A stretch of DNA of 64,000 nucleotides. Origin: Vibrio europaeus. GTDB taxonomy: Bacteria; Pseudomonadota; Gammaproteobacteria; Enterobacterales; Vibrionaceae. Positions 35,743 to 46,434 of this stretch are shown here, piece by piece. The notes under the pieces are model-generated. The model saw nothing but the letters and a program-made list of their open reading frames with translations, searched no databases and was not told the origin of the DNA. The position numbers and the translations under genes were made by a program. Each line of letters opens with the position of its first letter. The first letter of the stretch is position 1. The stretch covers positions 186,001-250,000 of the forward strand of contig NZ_LUAX01000001.1 of the NCBI RefSeq assembly GCF_001695575.1, in the 5' to 3' direction.

Positions 35743-37290
35743 CTATTCGTTGGTGCTTTCACTCGCAGAAACAGGCTCTGCCGCTGAGACAGGCATGGCG
35801 TCTGAGACCGCAGTTTCAGGTACTTGGATCACAGTAAGATCATCTATGCTTACATCGTCGCTAGACGCTGTCTGCTGCTCAACATGACCGATGATACTTT
35901 GGTAATAGCGGCGAATATTCTCGACGTAATTGCGCGCTTCATCACCGCGTGCAAAACCATAACGAGTTTGGCTATAGTATTTCTTTTGACGCAGCAGTGG
36001 TAGGCGATCTTTTACATCTGACCACGCATCTGGGTTTCCGCCCTGACGTTTGGTTAGGCGTCTTGCATCCATCATATGCCCATAACCCACGTTATATGAA
36101 GCGAGCGCAAACCAGATCTTTTCATGCTCTTCAATCGAATCAGGAATGCGATCGACCATTCTACGCAGGTATTCTACACCGCCGCGTACCGATTGCTCAG
36201 GATCGAGACGGTTGGTCACTCCGACACTTTTTGCCGTTGGCAAGGTCAGCATCATCATACCGCGTACACCTGTCGGAGATTTTGCCACCGGGTTCCAGTG
36301 AGACTCTTGGTAAGCCAATGCTGCGACTAAGCGCCAGTCAAACTCATCCGAATATTTCTTAAATAAAGGCGACCATTTAGGCAGTTTTGAATCGAGCGCA
36401 CGAATGAAGGCACGGGTATCGACATAATCAAAGCTGCCAATGTGGCCAATGTATTTCTCTTCTAAAGAAGCAAGGTGGCCGGATTGATTAACCGCACCGA
36501 AAAACTCAATCAATAAGCCATATAAGCTTTCATCCTGAGAAGGGCGCAGGAACCATGAGATAGGTTGGTCTTCAGTCAGTTCGAATGCTAAGGCAATGTC
36601 TGGGTAGATACGTTGCGACAATGAAACCTCGACCGAGTCCGCGACCGTGAATCTAAGCTCCCCTTGAGAGACGGCTTTAAGCAAATCGTTAACGTCAGCA
36701 TTGGGGTCGATATAGTAAGAAAATTCTGGGTGCTGAGCCTGAATGTCGGTCAGAGTTTTATTGAAGTGAGAATCTCCAACAATACTCAAAACGTCTTTTC
36801 CTTCATTTTTCTCAATCAATTCAGCCTGCTTTGCCAGCAACTGCTTTAAGTTTCTTGGACGCCAATTGCCTTTTTTGTAGACCACTTGTTGGCTTACGTA
36901 ATAGTAAGCAGGGCCTGGACGAAAGTTTTTGAGCCTTTCTGGAGATTGACTCAGCCCCGCGGCAATGATATCGATCTCTCCTTTTTCCAGGGCAGGGTAA
37001 AGGCTAGAGATACGATAAGCAGGCTTCATTTCAAGTTGAACGCCTAATTCGTTGGCAAACTCGCGCGCCAATTCATAATCAAGACCTGCTGGGCCGTCTG
37101 GGCCAATGTAATACGATAGTTGATTATTGAGTGTGCCCACGCGTAGCACGCCACGCTCTTTAATTAAATCGAGTTCACTTTTAGGTTCAGACTCAATTTG
37201 GCAGCCAGAGAGCAGCAAAGCTGCAAACATAACTAGGCTCAGTGACTTAAAGTGACTTATATAATACTTCTTCATTAACGACGATCTCAT
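35743..37290 (-). CDS. mltF: Membrane-bound lytic murein transglycosylase F
   Basis: 515-residue outer-membrane lipoprotein cleaving peptidoglycan glycan strands. The start may be ATG 37275 (MKKYYISHFKSLSL). A lipobox LSGC follows the hydrophobic signal. An SBP_bac_3 regulatory domain comes first (RGVLRVGTLNNQLSYYIG; GLDYELAREFANELGV), then an SLT catalytic domain with Glu in AYQESHWNP, the MMMLTLPTAKSVGV and GGVEYLRRM motifs. The Ser/Ala/Thr-rich tail is extra. Divergent from purL, as in many gammaproteobacteria. Confidence 0.93.
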   Translation of the reverse strand: MRSSLMKKYYISHFKSLSLVMFAALLLSGCQIESEPKSELDLIKERGVLRVGTLNNQLSYYIGPDGPAGLDYELAREFANELGVQLEMKPAYRISSLYPALEKGEIDIIAAGLSQSPERLKNFRPGPAYYYVSQQVVYKKGNWRPRNLKQLLAKQAELIEKNEGKDVLSIVGDSHFNKTLTDIQAQHPEFSYYIDPNADVNDLLKAVSQGELRFTVADSVEVSLSQRIYPDIALAFELTEDQPISWFLRPSQDESLYGLLIEFFGAVNQSGHLASLEEKYIGHIGSFDYVDTRAFIRALDSKLPKWSPLFKKYSDEFDWRLVAALAYQESHWNPVAKSPTGVRGMMMLTLPTAKSVGVTNRLDPEQSVRGGVEYLRRMVDRIPDSIEEHEKIWFALASYNVGYGHMMDARRLTKRQGGNPDAWSDVKDRLPLLRQKKYYSQTRYGFARGDEARNYVENIRRYYQSIIGHVEQQTASSDDVSIDDLTVIQVPETAVSDAMPVSAAEPVSASESTNE

Positions 37291-37409
37291 ACATCCAGTA
37301 CGGCATTTATATCAAAGTGTCATAACAAGGCAAGCCAATCAGTGATTCGGCGAGATAAGAGTTCTTAAATTCTCAATCTTGCTGTATTTCAAAATTGACA
37401 AAAAAAATG
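37291..37409. other. Intergenic region between mltF and purL
   Basis: Region shared by divergent mltF and purL. The purL regulatory sites are listed separately. Confidence 0.4.
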
Positions 37410-37425
37410 ACGCAAACGGTTGCTT
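37410..37425 (+). promoter_or_regulatory. PurR operator of purL
   Basis: ACGCAAACGGTTGCTT matches ACGCAAACGTTTNCNT at nearly every position, centred about 174 bp before the ATG and just upstream of the -35. Confidence 0.85.
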
Positions 37426-37431
37426 TTGGTG

Positions 37432-37460
37432 TTACATCACAAAAACAATTGCTATATAAT
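37432..37460 (+). promoter_or_regulatory. purL promoter
   Basis: TTACAT (37432-37437), 17 bp, TATAAT (37455-37460). The PurR box ends 6 bp before the -35, placing it in position to interfere with RNA polymerase. Confidence 0.75.
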
Positions 37461-37590
37461 GCGCTCGCATCAAAGAGGTGGAATCGGCATAGGTTTGAAA
37501 AAACTTCGGGAATAGCTTCGAAGAAAATACAGTAACCCACTGAATTTATTCCAATATCACCTTAATCAATTGCATAAGAGACCTAAGCGC

Positions 37591-40500
37591 ATGAGAATTT
37601 TTCGTGGCTCCCCAGCTCTATCTGAATTTCGTGTTAACAAGCTTCTAGAGCTTTGTCGTGAACTAGGCCTACCTGTAACAGGTATTTACGCTGAGTTTGC
37701 ACACTTTGCTGATCTAACGACAGACTTAAATGCGTCTGAAGTTGAGAAACTAGAAAAACTACTGACTTACGGTCCAACAATTGAAGAGCACGAGCCAGAA
37801 GGTCTTCTTCTGCTTGCTACTCCTCGTCCTGGCACTATCTCGCCTTGGTCTTCAAAATCGACTGACATTGCTAATAACTGTGGTCTAGATAAAGTGGTTC
37901 GTCTAGAGCGCGGTACGGCTTATTACATTGAAACGTCTGCTGAACTGACAGAGCTTCAATTAGTCGAGCTTAAAGCGATTCTTCACGACCGCATGATGGA
38001 AGTGGTTTTCACTGATTTTGAATCTGCACAAGCACTTTTCCAAGTGGCAGAGCCAGCTCCAGTGGCGGATGTTGACCTACTTAATGGCGGCCGTGCTGCG
38101 CTTGAAAACGCAAACGTTACCTTAGGTCTTGCGCTTGCTGATGACGAAATCGAATACCTTTACGACGCGTTTGTAAACAAGCTAGATCGTAACCCAACTG
38201 ACATCGAGCTAATGATGTTTGCACAGGCGAACTCGGAGCACTGTCGTCACAAGATCTTCAACGCAGACTGGACTATCGACGGCGTTAAGCAAGAGAAGTC
38301 TCTGTTTAAGATGATCAAGAACACCTTCGAAACGACGCCTGAAAACGTACTGTCTGCGTACAAAGATAACGCAGCCGTAATGGTGGGTTCTGATGTGGGT
38401 CGATTCTTCCCGAACCCAGAAACTCGTCAGTACGGTTACAACCAAGAGAAAGCACACATCCTAATGAAGGTGGAAACGCACAACCACCCAACGGCTATCT
38501 CTCCTTGGCCGGGCGCTTCTACAGGTTCTGGTGGTGAAATCCGTGACGAAGGCGCAACGGGTATTGGTGGTAAGCCAAAAGCGGGTCTGGTTGGCTTCAC
38601 TACGTCTAACCTACGTATTCCTGGTTTTGAACAGCCATGGGAAACGGACTTCGGTAAGCCGGGTCGCATCGTTAACGCTCTAGACATCATGCTAGAAGGC
38701 CCACTTGGTGGCGCGGCGTTCAACAACGAATTTGGTCGTCCAAACCTACTTGGTTACTTCCGTACTTACGAAGAAAAAGTTAACTCTCACGCAGGTGTTG
38801 AGGTTCGTGGTTACCACAAGCCAATCATGATTGCTGGTGGTATGGGTAACATCCGTGACGAGCACGTACAGAAGAAAGAGATCCCAGTGGGTGCAAGCCT
38901 AATCGTTCTTGGTGGTCCTGCAATGAACATCGGCCTTGGTGGCGGTGCAGCATCTTCAATGGCGTCTGGTCAATCAGCAGAAGATTTAGATTTTGCTTCA
39001 GTACAGCGTGAGAACCCAGAGATGGAACGCCGCTGTCAGGAAGTGATCGACCGTTGTTGGCAGCTTGGTGAAGAGAACCCAATTGCATTCATCCACGATG
39101 TGGGCGCGGGCGGTATCTCTAACGCACTTCCAGAGCTTGTAGACGATGGTGAGCGTGGCGGTATCTTCCAACTACGTGACGTACCAAACGACGAACCAGG
39201 CATGAGCCCACTCGAGATCTGGTGTAACGAATCTCAAGAGCGTTACGTAATGGCAGTTGCGCCAGAGAATATGGAAGTATTCGATGCGATCTGTAAGCGT
39301 GAGCGTGCACCATACGCAGTAGTCGGTGTGGCAACGGAAGAGCGTGAACTGAAACTTGAAGATTCACACTTCGACAACACGCCAATCGACATGCCAATGG
39401 ATGTGCTTTTAGGTAAGACGCCTAAGATGCACCGTGATGCAAAAACACTTAAAGCGAACAACCCAGCAGTTAACTGTGACGGTATTGAGTTAAACGAAGC
39501 AGCAGAGCGCGTACTACGTCTACCAACGGTTGCTGAGAAAACATTCCTTATCACTATCGGTGACCGCACGGTGACTGGCCTAGTAGCGCGCGACCAAATG
39601 GTTGGCCCGTGGCAGGTTCCTGTAGCAAACTGTGCAGTAACTGCAGCAAGTTACGACACTTACCACGGTGAAGCGATGTCGATGGGTGAGCGTACACCAG
39701 TGGCTCTACTTGACTTCGGTGCTTCGGCTCGTCTAGCGGTGGGTGAAGCAATCACCAACATCGCTGCGACAAACATCGGTGATATCAAACACATTAAACT
39801 GTCTGCAAACTGGATGTCTCCAGCAGGCCACCCGGGTGAAGACGCAGGTCTTTATGAAGCGGTGAAAGCAGTGGGTGAAGAGCTGTGTCCAGCACTTGGT
39901 CTAACTATCCCTGTGGGTAAAGACTCAATGTCGATGAAGACTAAGTGGGAAGAGAACGGCGAGCAGAAAGAAGTAACCTCTCCGCTTTCTCTAATCATCA
40001 CTGCGTTTGCTCGTGTTGAAGATGTTCGTAAGACAATCACTCCGCAATTACGCACAGACAAAGGTGACACGTCACTGGTTCTAATCGACCTAGGTAACGG
40101 TCAGAATCGTCTAGGTGCAACAGCACTAGCACAGGTTTACAAGCAGCTCGGTGATAAGCCAGCAGATGTAGACAACGCAGCGCAGCTAAAAGGTTTCTAC
40201 GAAGGCGTTCAGACTCTTGTAGCGAACGATCAAGTAGTGGCTTACCACGATAAGGGTGACGGTGGTCTATTCGTTACTCTAGCTGAGATGGCATTTGCGG
40301 GTCACTGTGGCGTGAAAGCTGATATCGCTGACCTTGGCGAAGATGCGCTAGCGGCGCTATTCAACGAAGAGCTAGGTGCAGTACTTCAGGTTAAGAACGA
40401 TGACCTAGACTCTGTACTTTCAACGCTAGCAGCAAATGGCCTAGAAGCGTGTTCACACGTAATTGGTTCAGCAGAAGCGTCTGACGAGCTAGTCATCACT

Positions 40501-41487
40501 TCTGGTGAGACAGTGGTTTTAGAGCGTAACCGTACTGACCTACGTTCTATCTGGGCTGAGACTACGCATAAGATGCAAGGTCTACGTGACAACCCAGCAT
40601 GTGCTGACCAAGAGCATGAAGCGAAGAAAGATAACTCAGACCCAGGTCTAAACGTTAAACTAAGCTTCGATGTGAACGAAGATATCGCTGCTCCTTACAT
40701 TGCGAAAGGTGCCAAGCCTAAGATGGCAATCCTACGTGAGCAGGGCGTTAACTCTCATGTTGAGATGGCAGCAGCCTTTGACCGCGCTGGCTTTGAAGCG
40801 ACAGACATTCACATGAGCGACATCCTAACAGGTCAAGCCGTTCTAGAAGAGTACCAAGGCCTAGTGGCTTGTGGCGGCTTCTCTTACGGTGACGTACTAG
40901 GTGCAGGTGAAGGTTGGGCGAAATCTATCTTGTTCAACGAGCAAGCTCGCAACCAGTTCCAAGGCTTCTTCCAGCGTGAAGATACTTTCTCTCTAGGTGT
41001 GTGTAACGGCTGTCAGATGCTATCGAACCTGAAAGAGCTTATTCCAGGTGCAGACCTATGGCCTCGCTTCGTACGTAACGAATCTGAGCGTTTTGAAGCT
41101 CGATTCAGCCTAGTGGAAGTTCAGAAGTCTGACTCTGTATTCTTCGACGGCATGGAAGGTTCGCGAATGCCAATCGCAGTTTCTCACGGTGAAGGCCGCG
41201 TAGAAGTGCGTGATGCTGACCACCTAGCAGCGATTGAAGCTTCAGGTACAGTTGCGGTACGTTACGTGGATAACCACGGTAACCCAACGCAGCAATACCC
41301 GAACAACCCGAACGGTTCGCCAAACGCAATCACAGGTCTAACGACTCAAGATGGCCGCGTGACTATTATGATGCCGCACCCTGAGCGTGTATTCCGCACA
41401 GTGGCGAACTCTTGGTCTCCAGAAGGTTGGGGTGAGAACGGTGCTTGGATGCGTATGTTCCAAAACGCACGTAAAAACATCGGCTAA
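37591..41487 (+). CDS. purL: Phosphoribosylformylglycinamidine synthase
   Basis: Fourth step of purine synthesis: FGAR plus glutamine and ATP to FGAM. The ATG at 37591 ([22 protein letters not shown]) matches E. coli PurL and gives 1298 residues, the expected length. N-terminal linker, two AIRS-type synthase halves ([16 protein letters not shown]...; [16 protein letters not shown] region), and a C-terminal class I glutaminase with GVCNGCQML and PHPERVF. Preceded by a PurR box. Codon use is strongly biased. Followed by a terminator and composite repeat E. Confidence 0.97.
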   Translation: MRIFRGSPALSEFRVNKLLELCRELGLPVTGIYAEFAHFADLTTDLNASEVEKLEKLLTYGPTIEEHEPEGLLLLATPRPGTISPWSSKSTDIANNCGLDKVVRLERGTAYYIETSAELTELQLVELKAILHDRMMEVVFTDFESAQALFQVAEPAPVADVDLLNGGRAALENANVTLGLALADDEIEYLYDAFVNKLDRNPTDIELMMFAQANSEHCRHKIFNADWTIDGVKQEKSLFKMIKNTFETTPENVLSAYKDNAAVMVGSDVGRFFPNPETRQYGYNQEKAHILMKVETHNHPTAISPWPGASTGSGGEIRDEGATGIGGKPKAGLVGFTTSNLRIPGFEQPWETDFGKPGRIVNALDIMLEGPLGGAAFNNEFGRPNLLGYFRTYEEKVNSHAGVEVRGYHKPIMIAGGMGNIRDEHVQKKEIPVGASLIVLGGPAMNIGLGGGAASSMASGQSAEDLDFASVQRENPEMERRCQEVIDRCWQLGEENPIAFIHDVGAGGISNALPELVDDGERGGIFQLRDVPNDEPGMSPLEIWCNESQERYVMAVAPENMEVFDAICKRERAPYAVVGVATEERELKLEDSHFDNTPIDMPMDVLLGKTPKMHRDAKTLKANNPAVNCDGIELNEAAERVLRLPTVAEKTFLITIGDRTVTGLVARDQMVGPWQVPVANCAVTAASYDTYHGEAMSMGERTPVALLDFGASARLAVGEAITNIAATNIGDIKHIKLSANWMSPAGHPGEDAGLYEAVKAVGEELCPALGLTIPVGKDSMSMKTKWEENGEQKEVTSPLSLIITAFARVEDVRKTITPQLRTDKGDTSLVLIDLGNGQNRLGATALAQVYKQLGDKPADVDNAAQLKGFYEGVQTLVANDQVVAYHDKGDGGLFVTLAEMAFAGHCGVKADIADLGEDALAALFNEELGAVLQVKNDDLDSVLSTLAANGLEACSHVIGSAEASDELVITSGETVVLERNRTDLRSIWAETTHKMQGLRDNPACADQEHEAKKDNSDPGLNVKLSFDVNEDIAAPYIAKGAKPKMAILREQGVNSHVEMAAAFDRAGFEATDIHMSDILTGQAVLEEYQGLVACGGFSYGDVLGAGEGWAKSILFNEQARNQFQGFFQREDTFSLGVCNGCQMLSNLKELIPGADLWPRFVRNESERFEARFSLVEVQKSDSVFFDGMEGSRMPIAVSHGEGRVEVRDADHLAAIEASGTVAVRYVDNHGNPTQQYPNNPNGSPNAITGLTTQDGRVTIMMPHPERVFRTVANSWSPEGWGENGAWMRMFQNARKNIG

Positions 41488-41523
41488 TTAAGCCGAGATT
41501 CGTTCTCTACATTGTAAATAGTG

Positions 41524-41555
41524 AAGCGCTGGTTGAAAGGCCAGCGCTTTCTTTA
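41524..41555 (+). terminator. Terminator of purL
   Basis: AAGCGCTGG/CCAGCGCTT with an 8-nt loop and TTTCTTTATTT. Confidence 0.88.
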
Positions 41556-41569
41556 TTTAAGGGAGCATG

Positions 41570-41715
41570 GAAGCGAGAGCGGGCTGCGCCCTATGGAACG
41601 CTTTGCTACGGGAACGGACTTCGTCCTATGGATCGCTTCGCTGCTGGAAAACGGGATCGGGCTTCGCCCTTCTGGAAAGCGAGAGTTGACTCCTCAACCA
41701 CAACAGAGCAACTTT
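41570..41715 (+). repeat. Composite repeat E, hairpin module
   Basis: Contains GGGC-TGC-GCCC (41581-41591), GGAC-TTC-GTCC (41616-41626) and GGGC-TTC-GCCC (41659-41669), separated by CTATGGAA/CTGGAAAAC spacers; then the GTTGA-CTCC-TCAAC stem and the AACTTTAGTT junction. The 3' half is almost identical to 19996-20061. Confidence 0.85.
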
Positions 41716-41851
41716 AGTTATCCAGTTATCCAGTTATCCAGTTATCCAGTTATCCAGTTATCCAGTTATCCAGTTATCCAGTTATCCAGTTATCCAGTTA
41801 TCCAGTTATCCAGTTATCCAGTTATCTAGTTATCCAGTTATCCAGTTATCC
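41716..41851. repeat. Octamer array AGTTATCC, 17 copies
   Basis: Thirteen exact copies, one with a single change (AGTTATCT at 41820) and three more exact copies. The longest array in the window. Confidence 0.97.
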
Positions 41852-41966
41852 GGCTCTATTTTTGAAAAACTAATAGCCAACAGCCACTTTTTGCGCTCTA
41901 ATACCGCGCTTGCCAAGGGATGGCTAAATCCCTCAATATTCCATTAGAATCCCTTAGGAAATGAAA
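41852..41966. other. Promoter region of the DUF3622 gene
   Basis: About 115 bp with no further repeat. TAGCCAACAGCCACTTTTTGCGC leads toward the next gene; no promoter was clear. Confidence 0.35.
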
Positions 41967-42317
41967 ATGTCGAACAACAAAAAATTTGCCATTCGTGTTA
42001 CTGAAAAGCGTAACGGTTGGTGTGCAGAGATCACTCGCCAAGTGACTTCACGTAAAACGTCAGTATCAAAACGTGAAACTGGCTTTGAAACTGAATCAGC
42101 AGCACAAGAGTGGGCTGAAAAAGAGCTAGCGGGTTTCATTCAAAACCAAGCTGTACGTAACGAGCGTAAAGGTGAAGCACGTAAAGTTCGTATCGAACGT
42201 GAAGAGCGACAGGCTCAAGAAGCGGCTGAGAAGAAAGCACGTTACGAAGAAGCGAAGCGTGCAGCAGCAGAGCAAGCTGAACTTGACGATGAAGACGATT
42301 TCTTCGAAGAAGAGTAA
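41967..42317 (+). CDS. DUF3622 family protein
   Basis: 116 residues. ATG 41967 (MSNNKKFAIRVTEKRNGW) is 7 bases from TAGGA; ATG 41961 is too close. Residues 1-60 hold a compact domain with KRNGWCAEITRQVTSRKTSVSKRE and SAAQEWAEKELA; residues 65-110 form a long charged helix (probable coiled coil), and the tail is acidic (DDEDDFFEEE). Function unknown; common in Vibrio. Convergent with the DUF4250 gene across a shared terminator. Confidence 0.78.
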   Translation: MSNNKKFAIRVTEKRNGWCAEITRQVTSRKTSVSKRETGFETESAAQEWAEKELAGFIQNQAVRNERKGEARKVRIEREERQAQEAAEKKARYEEAKRAAAEQAELDDEDDFFEEE

Positions 42318-42333
42318 CAAGTTGTCATTCAAC

Positions 42334-42363
42334 AAAAAAAACCGCCTGCGAGGCGGTTTTTTT
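42334..42363. terminator. Bidirectional terminator
   Basis: AAAAAAACCGCCT-GCG-AGGCGGTTTTTTT serves the DUF3622 gene and the convergent DUF4250 gene. Confidence 0.92.
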
Positions 42364-42382
42364 GTATCTAATCAACGGCAGA

Positions 42383-42574
42383 TTAACGAAACTGACCAAC
42401 TTCAGGTAAGAAATCAAAACCAGCAGAAGCTAACTTGGTTTCTAGTGCTGATTTATCAATGTCAAAGAAAGCGACAAGCTTGTCTAAATCACCGCCGAAA
42501 TCATCACGTAACTTCATGTTGACGATGCTCATCAACATGACAGAGTCCATTGTTTCAAAGTTGGCTAAGTTCAT
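42383..42574 (-). CDS. DUF4250 family protein
   Basis: 63 residues. The N-terminus [20 protein letters not shown] and the middle LRDDFGGDLDKLVAFFDID are the DUF4250 signature; C-terminal FLPEVGQFR. Small cytosolic protein, function unknown. Its start overlaps the yaeP stop by one base (TAATG-type junction at 42574), so the two are translated together. Confidence 0.85.
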   Translation of the reverse strand: MNLANFETMDSVMLMSIVNMKLRDDFGGDLDKLVAFFDIDKSALETKLASAGFDFLPEVGQFR

Positions 42575-42780
42575 TACTTATCCTCAAAATCTGAGATCAG
42601 CAAATTTGCCGCCGAAAATGCCGCTTTTTCACGAGCCTCTTTAGGCAAAGACTCATCCGCAGCGATGTCGTTTAACGCTCTTACTGCGCATGAAATAGCT
42701 TGTGGTACATAGGCTTGATCGCCGCTTCCAATTTGTGCGTACAGTTCGCGCACTAATTCACAACAGCCGTATACTTGCAT
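42574..42780 (-). CDS. yaeP: YaeP family protein (UPF0253)
   Basis: 68 residues. [36 protein letters not shown] and [18 protein letters not shown] match YaeP (E. coli 66 residues). Function unknown. First gene of a two-gene unit with the DUF4250 gene. Confidence 0.88.
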   Translation of the reverse strand: MQVYGCCELVRELYAQIGSGDQAYVPQAISCAVRALNDIAADESLPKEAREKAAFSAANLLISDFEDK

Positions 42781-42898
42781 GGCTTGTACTCCGATAAATG
42801 ATAACTGCTCTCAAATATACACACTCAAATTCGGAAACTCAAAGTGTAAGCTTGTCCTAACGCAAAGCGTATGGCGACGTGTTCAAAACCTAACCAAA

Positions 42899-43552
42899 TT
42901 AATTGGCTTGCAGTTGTTGCTCTAGTTGGAAGGTGACTTCTGGGGCGAGTTGAAGTTGCTTTGCTAGCTCTTGAAGATAAGCCTTTTCCATAAAGTTTTG
43001 TTCATCAACCACAATCAAAGAGGCTAGGTAAATCTCAGAGGCCTGCTGTGGTGATTGAGCAAGCCTTGCTATTTCACCTGGGTCGAGTGGCTTGTTGAGC
43101 TCACTGTTAATCAATTGCTGAAGTTGGTTATTGGCCCCTGCTTGTGTCAGGGTGGATTCAATACGCTCCATCTCTTCATTATCGACGTGGCCGTCAGCTT
43201 TAGCCGCGGCAATCATCGCTTTGATGATCAATTCGTCATGGATATTGTCATTTGAATTAAAGGTTTCTTGTGGAGAAGAAGTAGGCTGCTTGCTTTGATA
43301 GTCGTTGTAGACTTTGTAAGCCAACGCGCCAAGCGCAGCGACGCCACCAATCTTTAGCGCGTTTTTGCCTACTTTTCTCCCCATCTTTTTGCTCTTCTTC
43401 GAACCCATTAATAGGCTCACTAAGCCACCACCCATGGCTCCTGCACCTAAAGACTTTAGAGTGTTTGAATTGGATTGCTGCTTAAGCTGTTGTTGCCCTT
43501 TTTGGACAAGGTCTGAGCTAAGGGCTTGATTGAGTAAGCTTTTAAGATCCAT
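42899..43552 (-). CDS. yebE: DUF533/YebE-like inner-membrane protein with TerB-like domain
   Basis: 217 residues. A Gln/Ser-rich N-terminus is followed by the small membrane-associated glycine-rich segment (LGAGAMGGGLVSLLMGSKKSKK and ALKIGGVAALGALAYKVY, ~31-85), a variable linker, and a TerB-like helical C-terminal domain from ~105 (HDELIIKAMIAAAKADGHVDNEE, with an acidic metal-like DGHVD). Known as DUF533/YebE, stress-related in E. coli but without a defined activity. Confidence 0.85.
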   Translation of the reverse strand: MDLKSLLNQALSSDLVQKGQQQLKQQSNSNTLKSLGAGAMGGGLVSLLMGSKKSKKMGRKVGKNALKIGGVAALGALAYKVYNDYQSKQPTSSPQETFNSNDNIHDELIIKAMIAAAKADGHVDNEEMERIESTLTQAGANNQLQQLINSELNKPLDPGEIARLAQSPQQASEIYLASLIVVDEQNFMEKAYLQELAKQLQLAPEVTFQLEQQLQAN

Positions 43553-43671
43553 ACGTTACCTCCGTCATTTTTGTCAGGATAAGGTAGCGAAGATGAATGG
43601 AGGATTAACAGTCGTAAAGAAAAAAGACGAGCATGAGCTCGTCTTTGTATTTGATTGTGTTTAGCAGCGTA

Positions 43672-44313
43672 TTAGTCTTCTGCGTGACCGTGGATTCCAA
43701 GCAGCTTACCATCAAGGTAGGCCTCTTTTTCATCTTTCATTACCAAGCGCTCTTCCACTAACCATTTAACTACCATAGGGTAAATACGGTGTTCTTGAGT
43801 TTGAACACGTTCAGTCAGTGTCTCGACGGTATCTTCATCAAAAATAGGCACTTTTGCTTGAAGAACTACAGGGCCACCATCAAGCTGCTCTGTCACAAAG
43901 TGAACGCTAGTACCGTGCTCTTCATCACCGGCATGTATAGCACGCTGATAAGTGTTTAGTCCTGGGTACTTAGGCAGTAGAGAAGGGTGGATGTTAATCA
44001 TGCGTCCCATATAGTGACGAACGAACTCACCACTTAAGATACGCATGTAACCCGCCAGCACGACGACATCAGGTTGATATTCATCGATCTGCTTCATTAA
44101 CTCATGGTCAAATGCATCACGAGTATCGAATGCTTTAGGGTCAAGGAAATGTGCCGCTGAGCCTGCTTTTTCTGCGCGCTCTAAAGCATATACGCCTGCT
44201 TTGTTAGAGAAGACGGCAGTGACTCGGCCACCTGTAATTTGGGTGTTACATGCGTCGATAACCGCCTGTAAGTTGGATCCATTTCCTGAAACTAAAACAA
44301 CAATACTCTTCAT
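43672..44313 (-). CDS. purN: Phosphoribosylglycinamide formyltransferase
   Basis: Converts GAR to FGAR using 10-formyl-THF. 213 residues. The phosphate loop VSGNGSNLQA is at residues 8-17; the catalytic triad segment is NIHPSLLPKYPG with the Asn/His, and Asp in EQLDGGPVVLQA. The start is ATG 44313, 2 bp after the purM stop codon, so purMN form one operon as in E. coli. Confidence 0.96.
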   Translation of the reverse strand: MKSIVVLVSGNGSNLQAVIDACNTQITGGRVTAVFSNKAGVYALERAEKAGSAAHFLDPKAFDTRDAFDHELMKQIDEYQPDVVVLAGYMRILSGEFVRHYMGRMINIHPSLLPKYPGLNTYQRAIHAGDEEHGTSVHFVTEQLDGGPVVLQAKVPIFDEDTVETLTERVQTQEHRIYPMVVKWLVEERLVMKDEKEAYLDGKLLGIHGHAED

Positions 44314-44315
44314 GC

Positions 44316-45356
44316 TTATTTGATCTCTACTTGTTCTTCGCCAGCTTCAGCGTTTGCGATTTCGCCAATTACCCATGCATTCTCACCTTCGTCCTGAAGA
44401 AGCTTAACAGCAGCGTCTGCTTGGTCTTTTGGTAGAGCGATAACAAGGCCAACACCACAGTTGAATGTGCGGTACATTTCGTGAGTGGTCACATTGCCTT
44501 TTTCTTGTAGCCATTTGAAGATAACAGGCCAATCCCAGCTATTTCCATCAACCACTGCTTTAGTGTTTTCAGGCAGTACGCGCGGAATGTTTTCCCAGAA
44601 ACCACCACCTGTGATGTGAGAGATTGCGTGGATATCATGCTTCTCAATCACCTTAAGTGCTGATTTGATGTAAATTTTTGTTGGTTCTAGTAGGTGTTCA
44701 CCAATAGTGCGACCTGCTAGTTCTTCATTTTTATCTGCGCCAGAGACTTCAAGAATCTTACGAATCAATGAGTAACCGTTTGAGTGTGGACCGCTTGAAC
44801 CTACCGCGATAAGCGCATCACCAGCGGCAACTTTAGTGCCGTCGATAACGTCTTCTTTTTCAACAACACCGACACAGAAACCAGCAACGTCGTAGTCTTC
44901 GCCTTCGTACATGCCTGGCATTTCAGCAGTTTCACCACCGATTAGCGCGCAACCTGCTTGTACACAGCCGTCTGCGATACCAGATACTACGTCAGCAGCA
45001 GTATCCACATCGAGTTTACCTGTTGCGTAGTAATCTAAGAAGAACAATGGCTCAGCACCTTGTACGATTAGATCGTTTACACACATAGCAACAAGATCAA
45101 CACCAATAGTGTCGTGCTTTTTCATATCCAGAGCTAAGCGCAGTTTAGTACCAACGCCGTCTGTACCGGAAACAAGAACTGGCTGTTTGTATTTAGTTGG
45201 TAGTTCGCACAATGCGCCAAAACCACCAATACCACCCATTACTTCTGGGCGACGTGTGCGTTTTACTGCACCTTTAATACGGTCAACAAGCGCATTGCCT
45301 GCATCGATGTCAACGCCAGCGTCTTTGTAGCTAAGAGAAGTATTATCAGCACTCAC
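44316..45356 (-). CDS. purM: Phosphoribosylformylglycinamidine cyclo-ligase (AIR synthase)
   Basis: Converts FGAM to AIR with ATP. 346 residues. [20 protein letters not shown] at the N-terminus, the [13 protein letters not shown] loop, [31 protein letters not shown] and [15 protein letters not shown] are classical PurM motifs. First gene of purMN. A PurR operator lies 67-82 bp upstream. Confidence 0.97.
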   Translation of the reverse strand: MSADNTSLSYKDAGVDIDAGNALVDRIKGAVKRTRRPEVMGGIGGFGALCELPTKYKQPVLVSGTDGVGTKLRLALDMKKHDTIGVDLVAMCVNDLIVQGAEPLFFLDYYATGKLDVDTAADVVSGIADGCVQAGCALIGGETAEMPGMYEGEDYDVAGFCVGVVEKEDVIDGTKVAAGDALIAVGSSGPHSNGYSLIRKILEVSGADKNEELAGRTIGEHLLEPTKIYIKSALKVIEKHDIHAISHITGGGFWENIPRVLPENTKAVVDGNSWDWPVIFKWLQEKGNVTTHEMYRTFNCGVGLVIALPKDQADAAVKLLQDEGENAWVIGEIANAEAGEEQVEIK

Positions 45357-45422
45357 AGGGAAGTCCTCTGGTTTAAAGTTGGATATGAAAACGGCGCTAT
45401 TCTACCAGTGGATAAACGTAGA

Positions 45423-45438
45423 TAGCAAACGTTTGCGC
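45423..45438. promoter_or_regulatory. PurR operator between purM and upp
   Basis: TAGCAAACGTTTGCGC keeps the palindromic GCAAACGTTTGC core of the PurR box. It lies in the divergent region and so may also affect upp. Confidence 0.85.
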
Positions 45439-45534
45439 AAGTTTTTTCTTTTGTCTTAGCACAAGAAATTGAGAACGAAATCGTTTATAATCTGGAGGTT
45501 TGTTTAAAAATCACCACATAAGCCGGAGATGGAA

Positions 45535-46161
45535 ATGAAAGTTGTTGAAGTAAAACACCCTCTTGTTAAGCACAAACTTGGTCTAATGAGAGAAGGTGAC
45601 ATCAGCACTAAGCGCTTTCGTGAGCTAGCAACAGAAGTTGGTAGCCTACTTACTTACGAAGCGACTGCAGACTTTGAAACAGAAAAAGTAACCATTGAAG
45701 GTTGGAATGGTCCAGTAGAAGTTGACCAAATTAAAGGTAAGAAGGTAACAGTAGTACCGATCCTACGTGCTGGTCTTGGTATGATGGACGGCGTTCTTGA
45801 GCACATGCCAAGTGCACGTATCAGTGTTGTTGGTATCTACCGTGATGAAGAAACACTAGAACCTGTTCCTTACTTCAACAAACTCGCATCAAACATGGAT
45901 GAGCGTATTGCGCTTGTTGTTGATCCAATGCTAGCGACTGGCGGTTCTATGATCGCAACAATCGATTTGTTGAAAGAGAAAGGCTGTAAATCGATCAAGG
46001 TGCTAGTTCTTGTTGCTGCTCCAGAAGGCATTGAAGCACTAGAAAAAGCACATCCAGATGTTGAGCTATACACTGCTGCTATCGATGAGAAGCTAAACGA
46101 CAAAGGCTATATTGTCCCTGGTCTTGGTGACGCTGGCGATAAGATCTTCGGTACAGTATAA
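45535..46161 (+). CDS. upp: Uracil phosphoribosyltransferase
   Basis: Pyrimidine salvage: uracil plus PRPP to UMP. 208 residues from ATG 45535 ([19 protein letters not shown]), GGAG upstream. The PRPP loop is [13 protein letters not shown] (~128-140) and the C-terminal uracil-binding segment is [17 protein letters not shown]. Divergent from purMN, as in E. coli. TATAAT at 45486-45491 may be its -10. Confidence 0.97.
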   Translation: MKVVEVKHPLVKHKLGLMREGDISTKRFRELATEVGSLLTYEATADFETEKVTIEGWNGPVEVDQIKGKKVTVVPILRAGLGMMDGVLEHMPSARISVVGIYRDEETLEPVPYFNKLASNMDERIALVVDPMLATGGSMIATIDLLKEKGCKSIKVLVLVAAPEGIEALEKAHPDVELYTAAIDEKLNDKGYIVPGLGDAGDKIFGTV

Positions 46162-46182
46162 GCTGAAGATGCTAAGTGAATG

Positions 46183-46211
46183 AAAAGAGGAGCCGATTGG
46201 CTCCTCTTTTT
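46183..46211 (+). terminator. Terminator of upp
   Basis: AAAAGAGGAGCC-GATT-GGCTCCTCTTTTT. Confidence 0.92.
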
Positions 46212-46221
46212 GTTTGGTATG

Positions 46222-46367
46222 GATAGCGGGAACGGACTGCGTCCTACGAGATGCGAGAACGGACTGCTTCCTATGGAGAACGGGAGCGCTTCGCTTTTGG
46301 AAAGCGGGAGCGGGCTTCGCCCTTAGTGAAAAACAATGTTTACTCTTTAAGGAATTCAATCAACCTT
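46222..46367 (+). repeat. Composite repeat F, hairpin module
   Basis: Contains GGAC-TGC-GTCC (46234-46244), a degenerate GGACTGCTTCC (46261-46271), AGCG-CTT-CGCT (46285-46295) and GGGC-TTC-GCCC (46312-46322). The GTTGA/TCAAC part is replaced by unrelated DNA, but the junction AACCTTAGTT is kept. Confidence 0.8.
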
Positions 46368-46431
46368 AGTTATCCAGTTATCCAGTTATCCAGTTATCCA
46401 GTTATCCAGTTATCCAGTTATCCAGTTATCC
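46368..46431. repeat. Octamer array AGTTATCC, 8 copies
   Basis: Eight exact copies ending 3 bp from the rluF stop codon (46435-46437). Confidence 0.96.
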
Positions 46432-46434
46432 AGC